A stretch of DNA of 64,000 bases from Phellopilus nigrolimitatus (lineage: Eukaryota; Basidiomycota; Agaricomycetes; Hymenochaetales; Hymenochaetaceae): NCBI GenBank assembly GCA_021029095.1, contig JAJOHG010000118.1:22057-86056 (forward strand), in the 5' to 3' direction. The notes below the pieces were generated by a model. The model did no database searches. It had not been told where the DNA came from and saw only the letters and a list, made by a program, of their open reading frames with translations. A program made the translations under genes and the position numbers. Shown here piece after piece: positions 1 to 11,614 of this stretch (position 1 is its first letter; every line of letters starts with the position of its first letter).

Positions 1-2
1 CT

Positions 3-332
3 ACCTTCAAGAACCCGAAAATCATTCACCACACGGACGCTAGCCCACCTCCCAACATCCACGGCAACGATCCCTTCTTGATCAAAATCCAAGTTCCTCT
101 GGAACCGTCGCCGAACGTGGGCCTGGCGATATTGGTGTACGACCACACGCGCTCATTCGAATGTTACGTTGTGCAGAAGACGGATCCCAAGGCGTACGCG
201 CGCGTTGAAAGTGTTGTGCGGAGGACAGGGTCCATGATGGGCACGAAGATGTATCGATGGGCCAAACGCATTGATGATTGGGTGCTAAGCGTTTGCCTGG
301 ACAAAGAGCCGCAAGGTCCTATTCAGTGGTGA
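3..332 (+). CDS. 3' end of an unidentified gene (partial)
   Basis: An open frame enters from the left edge and ends at a TGA at 330-332, giving about 109 residues of a C-terminus. It contains an acidic/proline patch, then a hydrophobic strand-like stretch (GLAILVYDH) and a basic C-terminal third, and ends in PIQW. I see no start, no splice acceptor that must be used, and no family I can name with confidence. The next gene begins 335 bp downstream on the same strand. The frame is consistent and the composition is protein-like, so I think it is a real last exon. Confidence 0.5.
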   Translation, partial: TFKNPKIIHHTDASPPPNIHGNDPFLIKIQVPLEPSPNVGLAILVYDHTRSFECYVVQKTDPKAYARVESVVRRTGSMMGTKMYRWAKRIDDWVLSVCLDKEPQGPIQW

Positions 333-417
333 AAATTTCACATGTACTATCTCAATCTTAGAGAAATATACGTGACTATAAATTAAACGTGTGTAAGTAC
401 CATAGTGCTTAGCCTAT

Positions 418-461
418 CCCGGACATTTGTTCTCGTCCTAAGCGGGGAACAAATGTCCGGG
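418..461. repeat. Perfect 15-bp inverted repeat (hairpin) in the intergenic spacer
   Basis: Arms 418-432 (CCCGGACATTTGTTC) and 447-461 are exact reverse complements around a 14-nt spacer. The structure lies between the 3' end of the unknown gene and the eisosome gene start at 668. It could be a transcription-factor palindrome, an RNA hairpin in a UTR or the footprint of a small mobile element. The sequence does not decide between these. Confidence 0.9.
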
Positions 462-667
462 CCGAGCCGACGCAACCCATTTTATTGCCGCGCGTCACGT
501 TTTCGAGCCGGAATTCGGAGACTCGGCGACTGCGCACTTACAAATGCGTCGGCACTCATTAACTTCGACACCGACGACGGCGGAGACAAAATCAACGACG
601 ACATCAAGTATAACACCTAGGACGTCGACTACAACGGCGACGATTACAGCGGCAACGATTACACAAG

Positions 668-3530
668 ATGTTTAGGTCTGCAGCAACGAAGATTGCGCAC
701 AACTCCACGTTGCCTGCACTCGCAGGCAATAAGGACCTCCGACCTCTTCAGGAGCTCATCACCTCCGAAAAGGCGGTACTACAATCGTACGTTGTCGGCC
801 GACTCTCGGTGGTCATAGCATGCTAACTACTGGCTACTTAGGCTACAACGCCTGAGCGCAGATTTGATGAAGTCGAGCGACGCTTTGCGCCACTGGGGTG
901 CGGGTGAAGGCGACGACCTCCAGGACACACTCACCGCATCAACCACGCTCATCGGATACGTCGCTGCTGCATTCTCACAACTCGCGACACACGAGCAGAC
1001 AATTCGTGAGTACATGAAGGCCGTGCGTTCGCGCGAGGAGAACCTCGATGAGTTAAGGCGGCGGCGGAAGGCCGTATCGGCCAAGTCGGACTCGGCGGAG
1101 AAGCGGCTCAGCAAGATGGGTGCGGAAGTAAGCAGATCAACCTCTGTTGGAAAGCTGAAAGCTCACATGAATGGCATACAGCACAAAAGTTTGCAACAGC
1201 AGACGGAGCTGCTGAACAACCTTCGCGAGCAAATCAGAAATATGGACTGGGAAATCTTGTCAGATGAAGCGAGGTATGTAAACTGTTTGACCTTTTGTGC
1301 GCATACATGCTGACTCCACTCAGACTGAGCGATTTTAAGCGCTCCTCGACGAGGAACTGGATGATGCTGAAGTTCGGAGGTCTCCTGGAGTGCGCGGAGA
1401 AAGCCACTATCGTTAGCGAGATAGGCAAGCTTGTCATCGAGGTGGGGGTTGTTCTTCGCAGGCTCTACTGTATGTTTCGCCTGATCAAATGAACAGGAAA
1501 TCCCTCTCGGCACTACGCAGCCTGGTCAAGTAAGGTCCTTTTACACTGGACACGAAAAGACCGAGAAACTCATAGCGGAGGCCCAACGATGCGTAGCCGA
1601 GGTTGTCTTCGACCCAGAGCCCGACTCGCCGTCCGCGGCGAAATCTCAACAGCCGGCCGGCTCTACCGCAAGCACTATTGACGGACTCCCGACCGGTAGT
1701 AGCCGTGACTCTGCCGCATACCTTCAGGATACGAGTGACGGTTCGGGTTTCGGATCCGGATTGGGTGCGGATGAGTTTGGCGGACTTGGGGATAACCAGG
1801 GACCACGCGGGTATGGGACGATGCCCGCGCCGAGCAGCTCTATACGCATTGGAGACGACGGCTCACGCCTGGGGTCCAACTTCAATGACAACAGCAACTC
1901 TAATGCCAGTAGCAGTTTCGCAAGTCCGCCTGCGTCTGCGCCTGGCTCGCGCTTCGGGGGTCAGTTCTCAACGTTCCCGCTGCGCAAGGCAAGCATCCCA
2001 GGTGGGGCGAGTTCGCCGCCGCCGCCCCCAGCACCGGGCTTGAGTTTCCAACCACTCGAAGATGGCTCGACCTCAAGCTTTGCCGCAGAGGTTGCAGACG
2101 CTTTTGCGCTCGCAGGCAAAGACGGCGGTGCTTTGCCTACACCTGTACCTGGAAAGACGAGCTTGGATGGCCCAGCGCCATTGTATGAAGCCCATACATG
2201 GGACAGTTCCGCAGGGAACGGACTGCCAAGAGGCGCGGCGCCTCCTGCAGAGCGAAACCCGTGGGACAGCGGGTCTGCGCATCCGCCACCTCATCCTTCT
2301 GAATATTCCGCAGCTAGTGAAGGATCGACAATTCCTCCTCCGCCGATGGAAGAAGATGAGCACACGGAGAGCGACAGCGAGGCACATCTGGCGTATGCGG
2401 CCCCACCGACGCCACAGCTCCAGTCGCCTCGCCTTAGCGATGAGCGAGCGGACTCCAGCAGGCATGTACATTTCAATGGTGGACAAAGTGACTCAGGACC
2501 AAATGTGAGCCAAGACAGTCGTGCCGCCAAAGACGCGCCCCACCCCGGCGAGGCACCCGTGCCGTATGAACATGATGAGCACGCGCTGTCCGCCGCTGCC
2601 GCGCGTGAGGTCGCGCGCGAGATGGATGCGCTGTCGTTCAGCCCGCCATCTGGTCCGCCTCCGAGCTTCTCGCACATCCGAGAGCCAAATTCACAGTCAT
2701 TCTCTGCTCCATCCGGCCCACCACCGAGCAGCTTCAATACGGATCGTGTCCCTTCGCCGCTTGTGCCGCCTGCCCCGCCGTTCGCACAACCGCAGCAGAA
2801 GTCTTCATCTGGGTCGGACTATACGAATAATGTCGCGCCCAGGTCGGAAGGCATATTTAGCGGTTCACGGACTAGCCTTCGCGGTTCCAGTCCAAACGTC
2901 GATACTTTCAGTCAGTCAGCCGGTAACACCGCACCCTCTTCGCCTATCGTAGTTCAGCAGCCGCGCCCGACGATGAACCCGCACTCTTCCTCACCTTCGG
3001 TCTCCTTCAACTCTCCTTCCGTTTACTCCACGCCGCCCGAGATGCCGGCAGCTCTGCCACTGCGCTCAGGCTCCCCGGCATCGCCCAGCATGCTCTCGCC
3101 TGGGACGCGCACGATCTCCGCGGCGGCGTTCAAGCGTTCGCAGATGCGCTCCCCGAGTGGCACACAGCCGCAGGGAGAGCGCGGGTCGCTCCCCGATGTC
3201 TCGCCACTCTCGCTGCGCAAAAAGGGTGGCCCCGGCCTGCCGGGCTCTCCCTACCCGCGCGACGCCTCACCACAACCTGTGCCTGTGCCTGGTCAGGAGA
3301 GCTATGGTTCCCAACAGGAACCGCGGCCACGGCGTTCGACGGACTCCGTTCAGCAGCCGCCCCAGGACTATGAAAACTCGTATGACTTTATTAGCTCGTA
3401 CGGGGACCCTGTGGGCGGCGGTAGTCCGACGCAAACGAAGCTCGCGAACCCGAACGCCGAGAGAGGAGGCTCTCCGGGTTACGCTGGTGGCAACTTTGCG
3501 ACGAATCTGGAGCGAGAGAATCTGCGGTGA
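668..3530 (+). CDS. PIL1: PIL1/LSP1-family eisosome core component with a long disordered tail
   Basis: Encodes a BAR-type membrane-scaffolding protein of eisosomes, the furrow-like domains under the fungal plasma membrane. Exons are 668-786, 842-1127, 1182-1273, 1324-1441 and 1497-3530; all four introns are GT-AG and 50-55 nt. The lengths sum to 2649 nt, or 882 residues. The N-terminal 250 or so residues carry the family signature: SADLMKSSDALRHWGAGEGD, then EENLDELRRRRKAVSAKSD, and a segment around KFGGLLECAEKATIV. The remaining 600 or so residues are rich in Ser, Pro and Gly and look disordered, which is far longer than the roughly 340-residue yeast proteins. Long tails are known in basidiomycete members. 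The start is the first ATG in frame with the domain. Confidence 0.95.
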
Positions 3531-3770
3531 GGCGAAGTAGTTGTAGTGGTCGCGTGCTTTATGAAATATGGTGGGACTTTTTTGTATTTGCTGCTTGTGT
3601 ATTTCTCTCCTGGTCAGTGAAAATATTTATCGAACGAATGTACTACCTGTATAGCATGACTTCGCTCCCCTTGCACATGCAGTTCTCATCGTGGTTTCAT
3701 ACTATTCTGGTCATTGTAACATCCGCCCGCGCGCATTATTGACGCGTTATTTTTTGGGAAGCTTCAAAAG

Positions 3771-3929
3771 TAATCACGTGACCATTCAATTGAGTGGCTG
3801 TGTAATTCCGTGAGAACTGACCTGCTCTCGCAGCTCCTCCCTGCACAGCAGGGCTCAAATTAAGCCTTAGTCACACACGCTTCGCTGACCCCTAATGTGT
3901 AGGCACCCCACATATCCAATCATTGTTAT
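3771..3929. repeat. Dispersed non-coding repeat, copy A
   Basis: This stretch resembles 56449-56592 in the same orientation. Both open with a TCACGTGA-like palindrome followed by GAGTGGCTGTGT. Both continue through CCGTGA-AACTGA, GCTCTCGC and ACACAC-CTTCGCTGACC. Both close with an exact 20-nt match (3910-3929 versus 56573-56592). No reading frame is shared. It is probably a fragment of a transposon family or solo LTR. The rest of 3531-4432 shows no gene. Confidence 0.6.
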
Positions 3930-4432
3930 GTATTTGGCTGGTATCACTGGTAATGCCGAAGCTCGGTGATTTCAAGTCTCTGTTACTCTAATCACCATCA
4001 TCAAGCGCAACAGCATCGCACATTTGATGTATATCAGTTGACGGCTCTGCTGTCATGTGAAACTACTCTGTGATTTCTGCTATGGACCGGTTCTGGCGAC
4101 TTTTCGGTCAGCTTTCTGCACTCACTGGACTCGCTAGGACATAGCGTCTAGCTGTCTGTCTGTGCCTAGCTGCTGGGATTTCACCTTGACATGTTTTCTG
4201 TACGCCTCGAGATTGATCTAAAGCCGTTTATAAGGTTCTGCGAGTGCATGTGGTAATCAATCTGTCAGGCGGAAATCATCACTCGCGCGCTGACTGATAT
4301 GCACGCTCAAGACCCCTAGCATTTCCTCGAGAGAAAGACTGTCACTCCTCTTTGCCACAGCGCCCGAGCAAAGCGAGTGGAGTCCATCTACTTCCAAACT
4401 CTTTTCATCACCTATCGCAAACGGACAGGACT

Positions 4433-5480
4433 ATGACGACGATGGCCCGGTCATGCGCTGACGGCAGCGCACAAGTAGTACCCTCCTCGAGTTGTCCTCC
4501 TTTAGGAACGATTGAGTCTTCGAAGCCAGGTGAGTGCCCGATCTCTAGAGACCGGTTGCCGATGTAGATGCTCATATTGACGAAAGGCACGGAAAAGAAT
4601 TCGGTCGATGAGCTTGGGTCACCAAATTCTCCACGACGAGAAGAAACCAGTTCTATTGAAAATGCGGACCATGATTCCATTGGCATAGACAGTATGTTCT
4701 CAACTAAGTTGTTTTTTCAATACTTTTCTTATTAATTCTCGCTAAAGGACTTATTGGACGGCAAGAGCAGCAGAGATTAACACCACTTAGTGCGATAACA
4801 CCTAGAAATAAAAGTACGCGATGGAGGTATTAACAATCTCTTGTAGCGAACTCGATGGTGTCTTTGCCGGGAAATGGGTCATCCACTGTTCTTGTACAGC
4901 ATATACAATCTCCCAATCAGATATTCTCGGCGTTGGCCGTTATTGTACGTCCATCTCTTTTTCGATCTCTACTAGCTACATCTAACCTTTACTCAACTTG
5001 AAGGTTTTTTTCCAAGCGACTTTAACTGTCGCTCTCCTTTCGTTCTTCAATGACGTTTCTCGAACTACCGGAGTCAAAATCTCACACCCGAAGTGCAGCA
5101 ATCGTTCGGTCAAGTGGTTGCACGGATCGTTTCTCTATCGTTGGGCTCCGTTTTACTTACAATATACGCTGGCGTGACTTCCAGCACCCTGGTGGCGACG
5201 GGTTCCAGCAGACTTACCGTGTCCGAAGTCTTGGTTCCCCCTGGCACTAGGGGGCATCGCAGAATTCATCGCTGGATAGACATTCGTGTTTTGGCTCGTA
5301 ATACCGCAAATTGGCGCTAGTACTATAACTGAGGATGGAGGTCCCGAGGCAAAAGTCTTCCTCATTATTATATCAAGCTTCCTAATTATCTGGTTGGTAA
5401 CATTCAAAATTAGAGACATTTTGGCCAGTCTTCTTACAAGACTGGCACGTTTATTGCGACCGCTAGCACGTAAAGATTAG
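4433..5480 (+). CDS. Small multi-spanning membrane protein, family not recognised
   Basis: A seven-exon model gives 245 residues: 4433-4529, 4587-4691, 4748-4813, 4847-4944, 5004-5054, 5099-5218 and 5280-5480. All junctions are GT-AG and phase-consistent, summing to 738 nt. The N-terminal half is hydrophilic with acidic Ser-rich segments. The C-terminal half has about four hydrophobic helices: QIFSALAVIVFFQATLTVAL, ARIVSLSLGSVLLTIYAGVT, TTFVFWLVIPQIG and VFLIIISSFLIIWLV. It ends in a basic tail. Continuous helices running across splice junctions argue that the model is right. The third intron is only 33 nt and the fifth starts GTTTCT, so those two junctions are the weak points. Confidence 0.6.
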
Positions 5481-5982
5481 ACTCGCCTTTTGTCGATTTT
5501 GTACACTTTCGTTACTTCTTCAGTGCTCTAGCTCTAGTCGTCGTCAAGAAGCTCAATTGTCTCATCTACCTTGGGAATTTGAAGACGGCGTTTTGCGCCA
5601 CATTGTACGTATAAAGCAATGACAAGGCTACAAGCGGCCGAAGACTAATCAAGCGCGATCTTCTCTCTTATTGTCCTCATCGTTTTTGCATACCTCCCAT
5701 GGACCGCCCGCCGAAATTACTTGACTCTATACTTCACTTGCAATTGTAGCTCGCGTGGCCGTTGTATTCGTTAGCGTGGACTTACGCCTCGAAGTGTTGA
5801 TCTGCATCACGTTGTCCGTCTCTGGGCCTTGTTCTTCTCTTTTGTTATGTTTTGCATAAGAGATGGATGTGCTCTGCTCTCCATAGCCAGCGAACGCTGC
5901 GCTCCCCAGCTCGCCAGTCCAAGATTCGTCTTGCTTTCCTATTTTCGCTTTTCTCATCTTTTCTGTTCTGATAATTTGAACG
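5481..5982. other. Intergenic spacer
   Basis: 502 bp between two + strand genes. Short open frames here lack protein-like composition, and no repeat or RNA gene was recognised. Confidence 0.6.
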
Positions 5983-7252
5983 ATGTCTTCTCTTGCTGGC
6001 CATACCACCTACTATCGTGTCCATCCCGAGCCTCCGCCAACTGTGAACAATCTCAGCTCACGTCAGAAGGCCCAGCTAAGGCGATCTACCACGAAATTAA
6101 CAAAAGTCCTCGGTGCCGCTCCGCAGGTCGTAGATGATTGTCGTGGTACGTACATATACATAGCTCAATCGGATGCTTTGGATCAAAATTCGAATTTAAC
6201 ACGGATTTCTTTGCTCAGCTCCAAAGATTTCGTCTCCATTCGCATTATCTGCTACGAAGAGAATGCAGCCGACTGTTTCCGTTACCTCTGGAAAAGCGCT
6301 GCATGGGCGTGCTAAGAGCGCCAGCGAGCACATCGACCCGGATCTCTACCCTCTATCCTCTGCGCTTCGACCCACAACCCGCGAGACACATCGTCGACGC
6401 CCATCGGAAGCCTCTTTGTCTTCAAATCAGTTGAAGCGAAGGTCGACTATTTCATCCCGTACATCGACTGAATCATTTCGCCGCTCTCGATCGCGATCCT
6501 TGTCGGTGGATCTCTCGCCTAGCTCGGAACAGAAGGTGGGCATGAATGGCTCCGTTATGCCGCGTCCTCGACCCTTGAAGGAGGACGACGCGCGGCCGCA
6601 GTCGTTTAGTCGGGACTCACTGTGCGACTCCTTATACGAGCCAGCATTTAACATCCCGTCCTCAACGTCGCTACGTCGCGAGAAGATGGCGCGCATCTGC
6701 AAGCTGCTAGGCGAGGGCGTGCCTGTTGATCTCGTATTTCCAACAGCTGAAGTTGCGGAGGAATATAAGGTCGTGTTGGATATCCGCCCGCCATCCATCG
6801 CGGCGGAACTGGAGGCGCTCGCTGAAACACCGCCTCCCCCGCCCCCGAAGCAAACGCTAGTGGGGTCTCCAAAAGCCGAGCAGCCGCGGCGGACGTCCAA
6901 TCGTGCAAGGATGCTCGAGACGATCGTCGAAAGCCCGCGCTCTTCGTCCTCTTCGAACTTCTCCGCGTGCAGTGGGAGCTCGCTCCTCACGACTACCACT
7001 TCTTCTTCCTATCGGTTCACTTCGTCGCCATGCTCATCGTCCCCATCTTCTTCGTCCTCTCACAAGACCGCGACTTCGTCGGATCTCGCCCATCCAGTCC
7101 ACGAGATCGACGGCACGCATGGACGCCGAGAGTTCGCAATCTATGTGCCCTTCCGTCGCTGGCCGAATAATGCTGGTTGCAGTGCAGAGGCGGAGAGGAG
7201 GGTGGGGCAGAAGTTCGAACCCGCCAAGGGCATGGTGGATCTACGCAACTGA
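5983..7252 (+). CDS. Conserved-looking basidiomycete protein of unknown function
   Basis: Two exons (5983-6145 and 6219-7252) joined by a 73-nt GT-AG intron encode 398 residues. The acceptor at 6217-6218 keeps frame with the long second exon. The protein is Ser/Arg-rich and mostly low complexity. A compact segment about midway (RREKMARICKLLGEGVPVDL, then a hydrophobic VFPTAEVAEEYKVVL) looks like the only folded part. A polyproline run and a Ser-rich tail follow. The last 45 residues are again ordered in composition (EFAIYVPFRRWPNNAGCS). There is no signal peptide or membrane span, and I do not recognise a named domain. Confidence 0.72.
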
Positions 7253-7911
7253 TCGTTGAACGTTATCCTTGCAATACTGTTATCTCTCTCATCACATCGT
7301 TGTTCTTGTCGATGTCCTTGCCGGCAAGGCCCAGACTTTTCACGTACCTACATTGCTTATCATAATCTAGTCTCATGACCTCATGTATCGTATAGCGTAT
7401 CATGCCTTGCTATGAATTGTATTTTGACTCCTGCGACGCATATAACGTTTTTTACTACAGTTTCTGATGTGCGCAAATTTCTCAGAGTCGACGTCGACGC
7501 TGATACTAGATGAAAGTGTTGGTTTCTAGCAGCGAAACCCTGACGCATACATTGAATTGTTGCCAGGTACATATGGAAACGTCAATGATAATGAGTTTGC
7601 GGAATGGAAGTATTGAATGGAAGTATTGAATGCTAATCTTCAGCATTCTATACATCCTCAGTCACGTTTGGCATATTAATTCACATTGCGAAGATACGAT
7701 AAGACTGTGTAAGTATTGAATACAAAGGTGGTACGTTCGTGCGTACATTAGTACTGAAGCATGGATGCTAGTTGAACAGTTCGAAAAAATATATAACGTG
7801 AGACGTGACTCAATGAGGATGATAAAACCACCAGGGCCATAACGTAGACACAAGTAGACATAAACGTCAACGTCTCAACCGCATGGTCCAACCTCAATAA
7901 ATAATACAGTC
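7253..7911. other. Intergenic spacer between convergent genes
   Basis: AT-rich 3' flanks of two convergent genes. A 13-bp tandem duplication (TGGAAGTATTGAA twice) lies near 7604-7629. No gene is supported. Confidence 0.6.
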
Positions 7912-9784
7912 CTATGAGGTGCCCGGTCGCCGTTTCGTGCGATGACGCCGCGGCGTTTCAAGCTCATAAGCATCCACGCTGTCGACTGCCCACGCCAAGG
8001 GCGGCTGCCACGCACCAACTCGGTAGATTCTTCCTTCGCGCGACCTGCGGTCTTCCGCCCCGTGTAGCCAACTTCGAGGCCGATCGGGGACGCGCCGGGT
8101 TGAAAAGTCGGAGAGTATCTCGTTGCCAAGACCAAGGCCACGGTGATCGGCACGAGTGGGAACCGTTAGCGTAGGGACGTCGGTCGTCACGCTCTTGGTA
8201 ACTTCCACTATAATCTGCGGCGGAGTGGACGCTGCCCGCCGCTGCTCTCCCGTCTCCGAGAGCTGGTAAGAGCCACCGGTCGCAAAAGCACCATCCAAAG
8301 ACGCATTCTTGTCGTCCTCGTCGAACCAATCCGCAGTCACGGGCTCGCCGAGGTTGCCGATGATAGTCGATGTGATGTGTGCGCGTTCCTGTGCATGATT
8401 CGAAGACGGGAAGGACACAGCATTTGGGCGAGATGCTTGGTTACGCAGGTTGAGGATGAGTCGAGAAACCATCAGACTTGTAATCAGCGTGCTGAAGCTT
8501 GCGTTGATCGCTTTCAAATCCGCCTGAGAAGAAAAAGGCAATTTAGCTGACTGACATTGAACTATACATGCACATCAATCTCACAGGAAGCACCTAAAAA
8601 TGGCATCAGTAAGCGCGGTGTGCTATGAGAGTCTATATGCTTACGAGGAATAATGTCACAGTGACTACGTTGGCGGCGAAGATGATCAGGAAATATAGTA
8701 TCCCTGACTTATATCAGTGTGTGCTTCATTTTGTTTTGAAGAGCAGAACTCACCGTCACGCATCATCATTTTAATCAGCGGGATTGCAGCACCATGCCGA
8801 TGTTTTCGATAAATTAATAATGTACGAAATAATGTAGCAAGAAACACAGCGGTGTCTTGGAATTTGGAAAAAGATGCGTCTGAGTTTCGTTTCCTTGGCT
8901 TTAAAAGCAGGTCTCACCAAATATGAGCTCGGCGACCCAAGTGTAGACGAAACGATCGTTTCTAAAACTCGATTGAATATGCGAAAAACACATTTGGTAA
9001 TAAGATCTCTTACGAGTTGCTCTTCCCCGTGAGGATGCATCCTACGAGCCCTACGATCGTTGATAAGGACGAGTACAGACACCAATACTCAGTATAATGG
9101 TCGCAAAACGACTTACCTGGTGGTAAGCTAACGCTCGTGCCATCTGTAAATGCCCACTACGTATTTTCAGCCTGGTTCTTGCAAGAAGGAAGTTGCTAAA
9201 CGCACAATCTTGACCGCCAGTTCTGCAAGAAGGAGGACAGCTATCAATCCTAAGACCGCCATGCTACCCCCATACAGAGAATATAGTCGGAGAATGAAAA
9301 TCACTAAGGGAAGCGTCAGTTTCATACAGACTCCAGAATTAGGTCAACTGACCTCCTATCGCGGCAGAAGTAAATATCTTCAGGACTTCTGGATAGAGGA
9401 CATAGCGGTTGCAAACTGATTTGCTCCAGTTTGGATCGTTAAACGCTGGGAGGGCTTGAAAACTATTGAACCAAGAAAGCCACAAAATGCCACTCACAAA
9501 CAATAACAACGATGTATCCGAGAGGAGATAAGTATCGATTCTGAGAAGCAAAATCCAGATAATCATTACAAGTCGTATAAGAGTAATAAATGTGCAAGCG
9601 TACCATAAACCAGAGTACAGAAGCAAATGTAAACCGCTGCTTCCAGATCTTTTCAACCTCATCTCCAAAAGTGATGGATATATCGTAGAAAAGCATGACT
9701 AAAAGCAATATAAGGCATTCAGGTTGCTGGATATTTATGGTGTTGCTCACCACAGCATGCCAAAGAAAACATTTTAGCTGCCAT
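7912..9784 (-). CDS. DUF6533-family integral membrane protein
   Basis: A multi-exon gene on the minus strand. Starting near 9784, exons read: FYDISITFGDEVEKIWKQRF (the DUF6533 N-terminal helix motif), NRYLSPLGYIVVI, a loop with CNRYVLYPEVLKIF, and IFILRLYSLYGGSMAVLGLI. Then follow a VSLPPGLVGCILTGKSN loop, RFVYTWVAELIFDASFSKFQ, a basic loop ending MRDG, ILYFLIIFAANVVTVTLF and, in the last exon (7912-8541), LKAINASFSTLITSLMVSRL. A long hydrophilic tail ends at the TAG at 7912-7914. This order matches the seven-helix plan of the family, which is greatly expanded in Agaricomycetes; its function is unknown. The start is uncertain: an upstream ATG at 9911 could add a first exon. Confidence 0.85.
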
Positions 9785-10370
9785 TCTTCCAACAGACCCC
9801 TTGAGTTAGGAGGACAAGTCGAGGGAGAAAAGATAAGCACAGGACATACAGATGGCTAGCTATGCTAGTTAATTGCGATACTGTCTGTTCATTGGGTTGC
9901 TGGGCGTTCATCGCAAGGCGAGAACCACCCTCTCATTGAACGTGTCTTGTACGAAGTGCGGCCGTTTTTGTTGACCGAACTGCGGATAACCCTAGTGTCG
10001 AAAAGAGGGGTACGCGGAACTTGGGAAAACGGTGAGCAAGCTGTGAGGATGGCTTTATTCATTTTTTGGCGCTCCGCCAGTTCCGGAAAGGAAGCAGTTT
10101 CATAAACGATGACTTCGATCTAAAATCTGCCCTCAGTGCCCTGACACTTCGGGAGTGAGCGCCACGTGTTTCATGTGTGAATGGGTCTCATGCTGGGGGT
10201 CTTATCTCACCGTCAAGACCTTCAGACCTATACTTCATCCGTCTACCATGAGTTGAATAAGGTCGCAAGAAGCAAGGAGCAAACGAATGGAATCGAGAGG
10301 AAGTTTACATAGCCGCGTAAGCATTTTCCAAATTTAGCCACTGACGCCGATCAACATGACCGAGCCACAT
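9785..10370. other. Spacer upstream of the first DUF6533 gene
   Basis: Contains the alternative minus-strand start codon (9909-9911) for the DUF6533 gene. Nothing else recognisable is present. Confidence 0.5.
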
Positions 10371-10760
10371 CTATCCGTGAGAACACGATCGGCGGTCTCC
10401 AAAGCAAGGTGAACCTGAGAGGTTAGGCCTTTTATGCCATACTCCTTGCGTTCGTATAGGTTCTCTTACTAACTTTGTCTCGTTATAGACTTTGGTGTCT
10501 CTTGAAGTATCTAAACCCGCTAGCAAATGTGCTATCGGCGCTCCTGTTTCATCGGATACATTGTAATACGCCTCTAGTGGCAGCTGTGCTGTGCCCGTGT
10601 CACCCTCTTTTGTACTTCTGTCAGTCGCCTCAAGGCTCAGGCCGGTCGTGAAAATTTCATTACCGAGCCGTCTAAACCCGGAAGCATTGACCATCACCAT
10701 ACGACCCTCTTCTTCTATAGGGGTCCTGTACTTTAGCAGACGAGTTAATGCTCTAAATTG
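10371..10760 (-). pseudogene. C-terminal tail fragment, possibly of a third DUF6533-type gene
   Basis: A minus-strand open stretch (RLGNEIFTTGLSLEATDRST and neighbours) has the polar, threonine-rich look of the cytoplasmic tails of the flanking DUF6533 proteins. A basic segment upstream (FRALTRLLKYRTPIEEEGR) leads into it. No membrane helices precede it within the next 800 bp, so any parent gene has lost its body or the fragment is unrelated. Its position between two same-strand family members fits a decayed tandem copy. Confidence 0.3.
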
Positions 10761-11614
10761 CAGATAATTTTTCCTTATTCTCTCAATCTACAAACCTCAC
10801 AGATTTTGGCTTGTCGATAGACTTGATTCTGAGCGATCTATGCCTGAAGCTTGCTACATTCCAGCCGAAATCCCGGCCCTTTCGGGCGAGGCGCAATTAG
10901 ACTAGATTTTAGGTCAAATGTGTCCAAGACACCGATCCCGATTTCATCGCATATACGGCAATCTAACCGGTTTCAATTGAAAAGTAAGACAGTATTACGC
11001 AAAATGACCCTTGTAGAAGGTCTTCTTTGAGACGTGGAGAAGGATATACCTGCAGTGAAGCTTGGTGCTCCAATATGACTTATCTGCACCTAGATTGTCA
11101 TCGTCGTCAAGAGAAGATCTTGCAAGCGATACCAAGAAGTTGGAATATATATAGATGTATACAGTTATTGGTTAGGCAACGAGTTACTGATAGTTAGTAC
11201 AAGCTGTACGGCCAACAGGAAAGCATCCTTTTGATCTCTAATATCGCTAATTACAAAGTATAGTGAGTATATAGCATATAGTCTATCAGGCTTCATACAC
11301 ATAAGCAGCTGCAGAATATGAATGAGACAGCTTCTTTAGCCCGGAGTTAGAAGAGCAGAAAGCTCGTAATACAGAGAAAGATACAATTATCGTCAGCCCC
11401 TTGCCTAGGCTCACTGCTTTACTTTTTTGTGGGAGGCCCATCGTTACATCAAATATAATATTTTATCCATCCGCCAATGTACTACCAATATGTACTAAAC
11501 TAATCGGTGCAATAGTGACTGTACGCCAACGTCGAATAAGAAATCCTGTCCTCACGGCCTCCTTAGAATCGATAATTGATGAGCCATGACGATCCTATGG
11601 AATACTATGAAGCT
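10761..11614. other. Spacer without recognised gene
   Basis: AT-rich, with many stops in all frames. I see no repeat or RNA gene. Confidence 0.5.

Noticed and set aside
2073..2486. Minus-strand and alternate-frame ORFs within the eisosome gene
   Set aside because: The plus-strand last exon is continuous for 678 codons and joins the PIL1 domain in phase.
11401..11589. Small plus-strand frame between the DUF6533 copies
   Set aside because: 62 codons, no splice signals and no protein-like composition.
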